In this document: positions 1-5,439 of the stretch, in pieces
Position numbering within the stretch: the first letter of the stretch is position 1
How the letters are laid out: every line of letters begins with the position of its first letter
NCBI GenBank assembly: GCA_041685915.1
Contig: JAWLEV010000108.1
Coordinates: 1 to 7,335 of the forward strand
Direction: 5' to 3'
From: JAWLEV01 sp041685915
Lineage (GTDB): Bacteria > Chloroflexota > Anaerolineae > UBA1429
Length of the DNA: 7,335 nt
The notes under the pieces: generated by a model
Seen by the model: the letters and a program-made list of their open reading frames with translations, nothing else
Database searches by the model: none
Told to the model about the DNA's origin: nothing
Translations under genes and position numbers: made by a program

Positions 1-12
1 ATTCAGCACGGT

Positions 13-40
13 TTGCACGCGGCGGACCGGCTGGTACAAT
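13..40 (+). promoter_or_regulatory. Candidate extended -10 promoter for the membrane-protein gene
   Basis: TTGCAC (13-18) and TACAAT (35-40) are separated by 16 nt. The -10 box is preceded by TGG, giving an extended -10 (TGnTACAAT). The -35 matches consensus only in its first three bases, so the extended -10 carries the call. Transcription would start near 47 and leave a leader of about 150 nt before the start codon preferred here. Confidence 0.45.
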
Positions 41-110
41 GAGGCACAGTCTAGTCGACGGGCCAGCGCAGAGGGATGAGTAGCAAGAAATATCCGTCGC
101 GAGGGGCCGC

Positions 111-138
111 TGGCACCGCACAGATTCTTTTGGTGCCA
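111..138 (+). other. Leader hairpin upstream of the membrane-protein gene
   Basis: TGGCACC (111-117) and GGTGCCA (132-138) form a perfect 7-bp stem around a 14-nt loop that contains TTCTTTT. No T-tract follows, so it is not a terminator. It lies between the candidate promoter and the Shine-Dalgarno at 179-186 and could affect translation or message stability. No function is demonstrated. Confidence 0.35.
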
Positions 139-198
139 CAGACTTTATGCCGAATCGCGGTCAACCGAACCTTTGACCAGGAGGAGTCAGCAGACAAG

Positions 199-1200
199 AT
201 GCAGGATCAGAGCACCTCACGGCATTCGCTATCTATAACTGCGTTGCCACACCGTCTTCCGATGTTGGCTGGGTTTCTCGTCCTCGCTGTTATGGCAGTC
301 GTTCTTTTTGGCATGTCCATGCAGCAGGCCTGGCTCTCGGATGTGGGCGGGGGGACTGCCGTCACGATCCTGGTGGCATTGATACTCATCAGCCTCGTCC
401 GGGAGGCCAGGACACTTTTTGACGCTGAGCCGTCAACGCTCCTGTCGCGATCCTCGCTGCTCAATTTCACAGGGGTGGTCGGCGGCGGCCTTGTGACCTA
501 TCTGGTAAACCGCGACGTGGGGCTGGGAGCAGTGGTCGCCTCCGGGACGGTCGGTCTACTTGGGGCATTGATCTTTCCGAACCAGGCCGTCGCGATCTAC
601 TGTGGCTCCTTTGTGGGCATGGTGTCGCCCGCGCTGCTTGGTTGTTGTTCGGAGGTGCTGCTCGCGGGACTGATCGCGGGGGCCGTATTCGTTCTCGCAA
701 CGGATACATTCAGCGGATTTGGCGGCAAGTTGGGGACGATTGCCTTCACCGGGACCGTCGTCACGCCGGTGGCCCTCGGATGCGAGTTCGTTCCCTCTGA
801 TTTGCCCCCTCGTCCTGTGGCCTGGCAGATAATGGCCGTCGCAGTGGTTGCAGGTGTGGCCACCTACTGGTTGAGCGTGGATCTGGAGCACGGCGCAGTC
901 ATGGGCTCGAGCGTCGTCGGGCTGCTGGGCGGCCTCTTTCTCCCGGCTCTGGTGCCAGAATCCGGGGCGCTGCTGGCAGTCGTTGCGATCTGCGCCTCGT
1001 TCACAGGTATGTCGAGCCCCGCGCGGATTCCTGACCATCTGTGGATGACGGTAGCCGGGGTATTCACCGGGCTCGTCTTTGTCTACAGCATGCCCTGTCT
1101 TGGTGGAGCGGGGGGCAAACTGGGGACGCTGGCCTTTGGGTCGGGTATGGCCACGTTTGCCCTGCGCAGCGTGCTCGACGGCATCGGCGTTCCTGTCTGA
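199..1200 (+). CDS. Polytopic membrane protein with internal tandem duplication, family unknown
   Basis: This encodes a 333-residue integral membrane protein that I do not recognise. I chose the ATG at 199 because AGGAGGAG (179-186) precedes it at a suitable distance. The in-frame ATG at 76 has a purine run directly abutting it and would add a polar 41-residue extension. There are hydrophobic segments at about residues 22-40, 52-67 and 90-104, and several more follow. The C-terminal two-thirds is two copies of one unit. Copy 1 (about 93-186) and copy 2 (about 213-316) share, in the same order, GAVxxSxxVGLLGxLxxP, a FxGMxSP motif (138-144 and 268-274) and GGKLGTxAF (175-183 and 305-313). The glycine-rich GGKLGT motif at the end of each unit and the near absence of charged residues in the repeats suggest a pseudosymmetric channel or transporter-like fold. 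That is inference only. Its neighbours do not suggest a pathway. Confidence 0.85.
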   Translation: MQDQSTSRHSLSITALPHRLPMLAGFLVLAVMAVVLFGMSMQQAWLSDVGGGTAVTILVALILISLVREARTLFDAEPSTLLSRSSLLNFTGVVGGGLVTYLVNRDVGLGAVVASGTVGLLGALIFPNQAVAIYCGSFVGMVSPALLGCCSEVLLAGLIAGAVFVLATDTFSGFGGKLGTIAFTGTVVTPVALGCEFVPSDLPPRPVAWQIMAVAVVAGVATYWLSVDLEHGAVMGSSVVGLLGGLFLPALVPESGALLAVVAICASFTGMSSPARIPDHLWMTVAGVFTGLVFVYSMPCLGGAGGKLGTLAFGSGMATFALRSVLDGIGVPV

Positions 1201-1339
1201 GCAGTTGCCGTGATGCGGGCACGCGCTGCCTGGCTCGTATCGGCACACACCAGTCCTCAGGGTTTTCTCTCGCCTTTATCTCGAGAGACCGGAAGGTTTT
1301 TCGCAATATTACTCGAAATCCCAGACGGTAAAATCTCCC

Positions 1340-1384
1340 ATATCCACAGGACGGGATCTCGAACAGAGTCTGCGGATATTTTTT
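1340..1384 (+). terminator. Intrinsic terminator or leader attenuator
   Basis: ATATCC (1340-1345) pairs with GGATAT (1374-1379). The stem continues inward, after one mismatch, with CAG (1347-1349) and CTG (1370-1372), and a run of six Ts ends at 1384. It lies 140 nt past the stop of the membrane-protein gene and about 100 nt before the lipoprotein start. It could end the first transcript or sit in the leader of the second. A weaker hairpin, TCTCTCG (1266-1272) with CGAGAGA (1282-1288), lies upstream and is followed after eight nt by a short T run. It might be an additional terminator. Confidence 0.6.
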
Positions 1385-1486
1385 GCGTCTCCACGTGCAT
1401 CATTGGAACAAAAGCGTTTCCTCGGCCGTCTAACAGCTGACACGATGGACGGAGGCGATAATATGGATGCGATGGAGGAATCAAGA

Positions 1487-2230
1487 ATGAAAAGGATGTT
1501 GACTGTTATCCTAACGCTTGTCGCTGCACTCTCGTTAATGGTCCCGGGCTGCGATCGAGCGAATGCTGTGCAAGATCGCATGCGTCTCGAATACGACTTT
1601 TCCAAGAGCTATCACGATTGGAGCGGCGGCTTCTCCGACCTGCCCGCCGACTATGATCCGGACCTCTATCAGCTGGAATTCGCCCACACCGAGACGCCCG
1701 CCGAACTGGAGCCGGAGAGAGCCCTCATGCTCAGCGGGCGGAATGCCAGCGATGACCTCTTTATGTTCGTCAAGAAGGGGCTGACGAGCGACGACGGCAT
1801 CGCTCCCAACACGACATACAGGATCACCTTCGAGGTGGCGTTCGGTACCGACGCACCTGCCGGTGCTGTCGGTATCGGTGGTCCTCCCGGCGAGTCCGTA
1901 TGGGTGAAGGTTGGCGCCGCACCGTTCGAGCCTGTGGCAAGGCCAGAGGGCGACATGGGTGGGGAGGAATACCTGCTCATGAATGTCGACAAGGGGCGCC
2001 AGAACGACGACGGGGAACATGCCCTGCGCATCGGGGACGTCGCCAAGGCGCACGACGAGGAATTTGGTGTTTACGAACTAAAGACCCTGAACAACGCCGA
2101 CGAGCCGCTGGAGATCACCAGCGACGAGGCGGGCAACCTCTGGATATTCGTGGGCACCGACTCGGGCTTTGAGGGTGCGACCACCCTGTATTACACGAAC
2201 ATCAGCGTTGAACTCGTCCCGGTCGAATAG
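1487..2230 (+). CDS. Conserved-hypothetical secreted lipoprotein
   Basis: This encodes a 247-residue predicted lipoprotein. The start at 1487 has GGAGGAA (1474-1480) six nt upstream and gives a textbook signal: MKRM, a hydrophobic core (residues 5-19), then VPGC with Cys22 as the likely lipidated residue. Proline at -2 is atypical for a lipobox. A second start at 1463, with its own GGAGG (1451-1455), would add eight residues. The mature protein is soluble, acidic and predicted beta-rich. Distinctive stretches are YDFSKSYHDWSGGFSDLP (36-53), SDDLFMFVKKGLT (88-100), NTTYRITFEVAFGTDAPAG (108-126), GIGGPPGESVWVKVGA (129-144) and LWIFVGTDSGFEGATTLYY (218-236). I believe this pattern belongs to a family of uncharacterised lipoproteins found in several phyla, but I cannot name a function. 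The APNTTYRITFEV segment resembles carbohydrate-binding or Ig-like beta-sandwich edges, so binding outside the membrane is a reasonable guess. Confidence 0.85.
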   Translation: MKRMLTVILTLVAALSLMVPGCDRANAVQDRMRLEYDFSKSYHDWSGGFSDLPADYDPDLYQLEFAHTETPAELEPERALMLSGRNASDDLFMFVKKGLTSDDGIAPNTTYRITFEVAFGTDAPAGAVGIGGPPGESVWVKVGAAPFEPVARPEGDMGGEEYLLMNVDKGRQNDDGEHALRIGDVAKAHDEEFGVYELKTLNNADEPLEITSDEAGNLWIFVGTDSGFEGATTLYYTNISVELVPVE

Positions 2231-2267
2231 TCCCGCTCCTTGCACACCCAACAAGGTTCGCACTTTT

Positions 2268-2296
2268 AGGCGTATGACAACTGGATGTCATCGCCT
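2268..2296. repeat. Imperfect inverted repeat (11-bp stem)
   Basis: AGGCG (2268-2272) pairs with CGCCT (2292-2296) and ATGACA (2274-2279) with TGTCAT (2286-2291). There is one bulged T at 2273 and a six-nt loop. No T-tract follows on either strand, so an intrinsic terminator is unlikely. It could be an operator, a recombination scar or an element end. It sits at the upstream edge of the coding relic. Confidence 0.5.
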
Positions 2297-2487
2297 CACC
2301 AGCGGGGCGTCAGGCAGTGGCTATGAGGAGGTTGCGGGGCATTGCGGACGCGCAGGCACGAGGGGCGGCGACGTGTCGACGGCGCTTGGCCGACGGCGAG
2401 GCCGAGGTGGATGAACGGGTCGCCGAACTGTACAGTCTCGACGAAGATGACCTCGCCGTCATCGAGGATTTCCTGGCCAGGTTCTGA
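2278..2487 (+). pseudogene. Relic resembling the C-terminus of an N6-DNA methylase or type IIG restriction enzyme
   Basis: This frame is open from 2278 (after a TGA at 2275) to the TGA at 2485-2487. Its last 30 or so residues read RRLADGEAEVDERVAELY followed by SLDEDDLAVIEDFLARF. A terminal helix of the type xDExVxxLYxLxEEDxxxIE is characteristic of the C-termini of TaqI/Eco57I-like methylases and of some adenine-specific methylases in defence loci. The catalytic and target-recognition parts are absent, and the upstream part (VIASPAGRQAVAMRRLRG) is uninformative. An internal ATG at 2323 would give a 54-residue peptide, but it has no Shine-Dalgarno. I read it as the tail of a decayed gene. A chance open frame in GC-rich DNA is possible. 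Confidence 0.4.
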
Positions 2488-2574
2488 CGCTGCCGGCGGC
2501 TGTTATGTGGCAGGCTCATGGCCAAAACGACGCCGCTGGCCACGTGCCCCGAGATGAATCCCGGGTCTATGAGG

Positions 2575-2597
2575 AAAAAGCCTGTTGGAAACAGGCT
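2575..2597 (-). terminator. Minus-strand intrinsic terminator-like hairpin
   Basis: AGCCTGTT (2579-2586) and AACAGGCT (2590-2597) form a perfect 8-bp stem with a 3-nt loop. The plus strand has AAAAA at 2575-2579, so on the minus strand the stem runs into TTTTT. No T-tract follows on the plus strand. It would therefore stop leftward transcription, yet there is no minus-strand gene to its right in the window. It may be a relic, or it may block antisense transcription. Confidence 0.5.
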
Positions 2598-2733
2598 GCT
2601 GGCTCGCGCCCTATAGATAGTGGTTACGAACGACGTAGATCAAAATAAGACGATATAGAAGTTGGTCAGCCAGTCTGACTGCAGGTGGTGTGCAAGCCCC
2701 TGCAGAGGATAACGTAAGGAGACGTTCCAGTCT

Positions 2734-3378
2734 ATGCAGGCGACCAGAATGCTCCCCCCGAATCACCGCCAAAAAGTCCCCCTCGACCTGTCAAAGAGCA
2801 AGGGAGCCATCGTTGGTGCCATCGTCTTTGGCATCATGTTACTCTTTGCTGCTGCCTGGCTGCTGATGCAGTTTACTCGTTTTCTGTGCCCTGCTGCCTT
2901 GGAGTACATAGGATTTGGCGATTTGCTGACCACAACTCCCGACGGACATGTATCTATCACGCTACCGGTTGTGGACCTCGTCGTCGCGCTTATTCTGGTG
3001 ATGGTCATCCATGAATTTCATGGCGCGTTGTTCTGGCGGTTCGCGGGCCAGCGTCCCATGTTTGGCGTCAAAGGGCTGTTCGTTTATGCGGCGGCGCCAC
3101 CAAGGGTATATTTCCCGCGCAACCAATATCTTGTCGTCGGCATGGCGCCCCTCGTGCTACTGACACTTGTGGGATTGTTGTTAATGCTGATTGTACCCGT
3201 TATCGCTGTACATATCCTCAGTCTCTTTATCGTTTTCAACGTGGCAGGTGCGGCGGGTGATCTGGTCATGACTGTCCGACTCTTGTCCTATTCCCTCGAT
3301 ACCTTGATACAAGATAGTGACACGGGTGTGATGGTATATGGATCAGGGGAAGCCGGGACGCAGCCTAACGGTGTGTAG
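2734..3378 (+). CDS. DUF3267-like membrane protein (putative zinc metalloprotease, altered HExxH)
   Basis: This encodes a 214-residue membrane protein. Hydrophobic segments span about residues 24-47, 79-92, 133-158 and 159-185. The segment VIHEFHGALFWRFAGQRPMF (91-110) matches the DUF3267 signature, in which HELIHG-type sequence sits at the end of a transmembrane helix and is followed by a conserved basic/FG loop. YFPRNQYLVVGMAPLVLLT (126-144) and FNVAGAAGDLVMTVRLL (168-184) are also family-like, and Asp176 is a plausible third metal ligand. The C-terminal DSDTGVMVY (194-202) is typical of a cytosolic tail in this family. The oddity is the metal motif: it reads His93-Glu-Phe-His96-Gly, with one residue between Glu and His instead of two. 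Zinc binding and proteolysis may therefore be lost. AAGGAG (2716-2721) lies a rather long 12 nt before the ATG. The real substrate is unknown. Confidence 0.85.
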   Translation: MQATRMLPPNHRQKVPLDLSKSKGAIVGAIVFGIMLLFAAAWLLMQFTRFLCPAALEYIGFGDLLTTTPDGHVSITLPVVDLVVALILVMVIHEFHGALFWRFAGQRPMFGVKGLFVYAAAPPRVYFPRNQYLVVGMAPLVLLTLVGLLLMLIVPVIAVHILSLFIVFNVAGAAGDLVMTVRLLSYSLDTLIQDSDTGVMVYGSGEAGTQPNGV

Positions 3379-3383
3379 AGACA

Positions 3384-3413
3384 TTGATTGCCTGAGGGAT
3401 TTTATAGTATAAT
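3384..3413 (+). promoter_or_regulatory. Sigma-70-like promoter of the DUF4258/YgiT-like pair
   Basis: TTGATT (3384-3389) and a perfect TATAAT (3408-3413) are separated by 18 nt. The predicted start of transcription, about seven nt past the -10, falls at 3420, which is the A of the start codon. The message would be leaderless or nearly so, in line with the lack of a Shine-Dalgarno before 3420. Confidence 0.7.
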
Positions 3414-3419
3414 TGAGTT

Positions 3420-3728
3420 ATGACACATGTTGAAAAGATTCGCGAGAAATTTGCTCGTGACGCATTCGAATTCTCGCGACATGCTGTTGACCAGTCTATC
3501 TTGCGGGAAATCTCGGTTCAAGATATACGCGATGCAATAGAGGTGGGTGAAATAATAGAAGACTATCCAGACGACAAATACGGAGCAAGTTGTTTGATAT
3601 TTGGGGTCACGCGGGAGGGTCGGCCCATCCACGTCCAATGTAGTTATCCCTCACGTCCTTTGATCAAGGTGATAACCGTCTATGAGCCCGATGCCAGCCG
3701 TTGGGTCAGTTACAGAATCAGGAGATGA
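3420..3728 (+). CDS. DUF4258 domain protein (probable toxin-like partner)
   Basis: This 102-residue protein matches the DUF4258 pattern along its whole length. It has FSRHAVDQSILREISVQDI (18-36, the SxHA..R.I motif), then DAIEVGEIIEDYPDDK (38-53), CLIFGVTREGRPIHVQC (58-74) and KVITVYEPDASRW (83-95). Members are usually about 80-100 residues and are small alpha/beta proteins thought to be related to RelE/BECR-type RNase toxins. They are often paired with YgiT/MqsA-like antitoxins, as here. His21, His71 and Tyr88 are the conserved polar positions I would watch. No Shine-Dalgarno precedes the ATG and the promoter points to a leaderless start. The partner gene begins three nt after the stop, so the two are co-transcribed. 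Base composition is visibly more AT-rich than the flanking genes, which suggests horizontal acquisition. Toxicity is inferred from the family, not seen. Confidence 0.85.
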   Translation: MTHVEKIREKFARDAFEFSRHAVDQSILREISVQDIRDAIEVGEIIEDYPDDKYGASCLIFGVTREGRPIHVQCSYPSRPLIKVITVYEPDASRWVSYRIRR

Positions 3729-3731
3729 GCC

Positions 3732-3953
3732 ATGTGTGCCGAAAAAAAAACTGAGAGATTGGAAGAAAGAAAAGTAACATATACATTACTCAAGGAAGGA
3801 AAGCTTTACGTTGTCGAGAATGTGCCCGCTCGTGTCAACGTAGAAACGGGTGAGCAGTATTTCTCCCCGGAGGCGGTTGAGCGCTTGCAGCATATTATCA
3901 GGCATCAGGAACCCGCCCGCACCGTTCAGACGCCAGTTTTTGATTTTGCCTAG
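3732..3953 (+). CDS. YgiT/MqsA-like antitoxin lacking the zinc-finger cysteines
   Basis: This 73-residue protein aligns with the short YgiT-type zinc-finger proteins that accompany DUF4258. LEERKVTYTLLKEGKLYVVE (10-29), NVPARV (30-35) and TGEQYFSPEAVERLQHII (39-56) follow the family closely. Canonical members carry an N-terminal CxxC and a second CxxC just before GExYFSPE. Here the second pair is replaced by Asn36 and Thr39, and only one cysteine (Cys2) is left at the N-terminus, so no zinc knuckle can form. The rest of the fold looks intact. It probably binds and neutralises the DUF4258 protein, and may autoregulate through a C-terminal DNA-binding part that is absent or minimal at this length. 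AGGAG (3720-3724) overlaps the end of the upstream gene and is seven nt from the ATG, which indicates coupled translation. Confidence 0.8.
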   Translation: MCAEKKTERLEERKVTYTLLKEGKLYVVENVPARVNVETGEQYFSPEAVERLQHIIRHQEPARTVQTPVFDFA

Positions 3954-4004
3954 CGACTGACCGATCTCAAGATTCGATTTGATCCCCTTTATTCCAAGTG
4001 TTCC

Positions 4005-4032
4005 TTGCTCTCTCCATACCCTGCCCTATACT
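4005..4032 (+). promoter_or_regulatory. Candidate promoter for the Kelch gene
   Basis: TTGCTC (4005-4010) and TATACT (4027-4032) are spaced by 16 nt. The -10 is good and the -35 is partial. Transcription would begin near 4039, about 38 nt before the start codon. I see no convincing terminator between the preceding gene's stop at 3953 and this site. Confidence 0.5.
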
Positions 4033-4076
4033 GACCCTGCCACCCGAAGAGACCATAAGCGACGAGGAGGTACACC

Positions 4077-5084
4077 ATGCCCATAGCGACCACCCAGGGC
4101 CGTTTCCTGTGGGCCATCGGCGGCAAGATCGAGGATTCCCACACCGTCCGTGATACTACCGTCTACAGCATCGACGAGGATCGCTGGTACAGCAGCGTGC
4201 GCGGCGAGCTGGCGCCCATGCCCTATGGCGTTCAGGGGGCCGGCTGGACCCTGCACGAGGGCGTGATCTATTGCTTTGGCGGCAAGACCGAGGCCCACAG
4301 CGGCTGTGTGCCTTACGTGCAGGCCTACGATATCGCCGACGACCAATGGACGGTGCTGCCGGCCATGCCCGCCGCCCGCAGCAAGCTGGGCAAGTTCTAC
4401 CCCGTCTACGAGGAGCGTTACGTCTTTCTCTTTGGGGGGGACGACGCCGAGGGACGCTTTCACCGCGTGAGCTGGAACTGGCGCTACGATCTGGAGGAAG
4501 GCACGTGGGACACGGACGTGGCCGACGCGCCCTACTCCCAGTCCTTCTCCTGCCCCAGCCTGCACGGCGGCTGGCTTTACTATGCCACCGGCAATACCCA
4601 GTGCAAGGGGCCGCAGAACGACTATCCCGGCGGCCTCAACCAGCGCTACCATCCCGAGACGGATACCTGGCAGGTGGTGGCGCCCTGTCCTCATCCGGTC
4701 ACCGACGGCTCGGGCGACGTGTGGCGGGGGGAACTCCACTTTTTGGGAGGCTGGAATGTTAACACCGAATTCTATCATGAGGATGCTCCTCATTATCGGG
4801 GACCGGTCAAGCGCCTACACGCCATCTACAATTACCAGTCCAACGCCTGGCGCTACGCGCCCTTGCTGCCCGGCCACTGGCACCACGGGGGCGCCCGCTC
4901 GGACGGCGAGTACCTCTGGCGCTATCTGGGTACCATCGACGAGGCGGCGGGGGAGGACGAGGATCAGCATACGAATCGTATCTACCGCTGGGATGGGGAG
5001 ACGTGGACGGAGATGACCCCCGCACCGGTGAGAAAGATGAACTTTGGTACCGTTTTTACTACCCTGGGTCCGACGGCGGCATGA
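4077..5084 (+). CDS. Six-bladed Kelch-repeat beta-propeller protein
   Basis: This encodes a 335-residue protein made almost wholly of Kelch repeats. The blade tryptophans fall at 37, 91, 144, 198, 258 and 310, a spacing of 52-60 residues that gives six blades. Double-glycine strands are seen at 15-16 (WAIGGK), 68-69 (YCFGGK), 120-121 (FLFGGD) and 224-225 (HFLGGW). The fourth and sixth blades have degenerate versions (YATGN, WRYLGT). There is no signal peptide, membrane segment or extra domain, so the protein is probably cytoplasmic and serves as a binding scaffold or, as in some propellers, a sugar-acid mutarotase or epimerase. The length fits the YjhT/NanM-like size class, but NanM is periplasmic and I see no specific match. 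GAGGAGG sits about six nt before the ATG. A GC-rich hairpin lies immediately after the stop. Codon use is strongly GC-rich, in contrast to the preceding cassette. Confidence 0.9.
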   Translation: MPIATTQGRFLWAIGGKIEDSHTVRDTTVYSIDEDRWYSSVRGELAPMPYGVQGAGWTLHEGVIYCFGGKTEAHSGCVPYVQAYDIADDQWTVLPAMPAARSKLGKFYPVYEERYVFLFGGDDAEGRFHRVSWNWRYDLEEGTWDTDVADAPYSQSFSCPSLHGGWLYYATGNTQCKGPQNDYPGGLNQRYHPETDTWQVVAPCPHPVTDGSGDVWRGELHFLGGWNVNTEFYHEDAPHYRGPVKRLHAIYNYQSNAWRYAPLLPGHWHHGGARSDGEYLWRYLGTIDEAAGEDEDQHTNRIYRWDGETWTEMTPAPVRKMNFGTVFTTLGPTAA

Positions 5085-5087
5085 AGG

Positions 5088-5105
5088 CCCGACGGTGGCG
5101 TCGGG
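5088..5105 (+). terminator. Hairpin just after the Kelch stop codon (weak terminator candidate)
   Basis: CCCGACG (5088-5094) and CGTCGGG (5099-5105) form a perfect 7-bp GC-rich stem with a GTGG loop, three nt past the TGA. No T-run follows (TCAAAGTCTG), so it is not a classical intrinsic terminator. It could stabilise the 3' end or act as a Rho-independent pause. Confidence 0.35.
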
Positions 5106-5180
5106 TCAAAGTCTGTTAGACTGACCGGACATTTTAGAAAGAAGAAACTGACGGGGCAGAAGTAGCGTGAGTGCAGTCTT

Positions 5181-5345
5181 GGGCGTCACCCGGATGCGTC
5201 GACGCAGGTCGACGCCCGGCGCGAAGCGCCTCAGAAGCCGCCTTCACTGGCCGCTGGCCACCGGCGCCCTGGCGGTGCATGGACTAAAGTCTCATTGCAC
5301 AGGCCTACGGCCAGATGGGCCACCTTCGGTGGCCCGAACGCCTTC
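5181..5345. repeat. Cluster of short hairpins (structured DNA or RNA element)
   Basis: Nearly the whole 165 nt folds into consecutive small hairpins. GGGCGTC/GACGCCC (5181-5187 with 5211-5217) encloses the 12-base palindrome TGCGTCGACGCA (5195-5206). Then come GGCGC/GCGCC (5218-5222 with 5226-5230, loop GAA), GAAG/CTTC (5234-5237 with 5242-5245), TGGCC/GGCCA (5248-5252 with 5256-5260, loop GCT) and CACCG/CGGTG (5259-5263 with 5273-5277). These are followed by TGCA..GACT/AGTC..TGCA (5276-5299), GGCC/GGCC (5302-5305 with 5309-5312, loop TAC) and the strongest, GGGCCACC/GGTGGCCC (5317-5324 with 5328-5335, loop TTC). An open frame spans part of it (5167-5367), but its Arg/Pro/Leu-rich product looks like a by-product of palindromic GC-rich sequence. 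It could be a mobile palindromic element, a structured RNA, or a protein-binding array. I cannot name a family. Confidence 0.55.
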
Positions 5346-5404
5346 GCGGACGAGCAATGACTACTGATCTGCAAGATTTGCTCGCGTTCTCAGCAAGAAC
5401 ACCG

Positions 5405-5433
5405 TTGACTTTTGTTTCCGGCCGTGTTACAAT
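5405..5433 (+). promoter_or_regulatory. Strong sigma-70-like promoter
   Basis: TTGACT (5405-5410) and TACAAT (5428-5433) are separated by exactly 17 nt, each with one mismatch to consensus. This is the best promoter in the window. A small hairpin, GTTCT/AGAAC (5386-5390 with 5396-5400), lies directly upstream and could be an operator. Transcription should start near 5440. No other promoter is apparent between here and the radical SAM gene. Confidence 0.8.
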
Positions 5434-5439
5434 GCCCGC

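Larger units (their letters stand above)
2231..2733. other. Intergenic stretch with relics and hairpins, no convincing intact gene
   Basis: No frame gives a convincing intact protein. The stretch holds several separate things. CCTTG/CAAGG (2238-2242 with 2252-2256) is a weak hairpin followed, after seven bases, by TTTT, and may terminate the lipoprotein message. A strong palindrome lies at 2268-2296, a coding relic at 2278-2487, and a minus-facing terminator at 2575-2597. Two small hairpins sit before the next gene: GTCAG/CTGAC (2665-2669 with 2675-2679) and GCAGG/CCTGC (2681-2685 with 2699-2703). I found no good promoter for the gene at 2734. Confidence 0.6.

Noticed and set aside
76..198. 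Upstream start of the membrane-protein gene at 76
   Set aside because: The purine run abuts the ATG with no spacing and the added 41 residues are polar and unlike a signal. The start at 199 has AGGAGGAG at a workable distance.
556..1248. Minus-strand open frame (230 codons) opposite the membrane-protein gene
   Set aside because: It is rich in Arg/His/Gln/Pro with no hydrophobic core or motif. The plus strand has an internally duplicated membrane protein.
1535..2053. Minus-strand open frame (172 codons) opposite the lipoprotein
   Set aside because: The plus strand has a lipoprotein signal and family-like motifs. The antisense frame has none.
2518..2616. Short open frame starting ATGGCC, 32 codons
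   Set aside because: No ribosome site, overlaps the minus-facing terminator, and shows no recognisable sequence.
4026..4793. Long minus-strand open frame (255 codons) opposite the Kelch gene
   Set aside because: Its product is Gly/Ala/Val/His-rich with no domain, it lies antisense to a clear six-bladed propeller, and it mirrors the third-codon GC bias of that gene.
5181..5345. CRISPR array
   Set aside because: The units are unequal palindromes without a common direct repeat or regular spacer length.
5167..5367. Possible 66-residue plus-strand protein in the hairpin cluster
   Set aside because: Its sequence is Arg/Pro/Leu-rich, follows the palindromes, begins with GTG-like spacing without a good Shine-Dalgarno, and has no recognisable fold.
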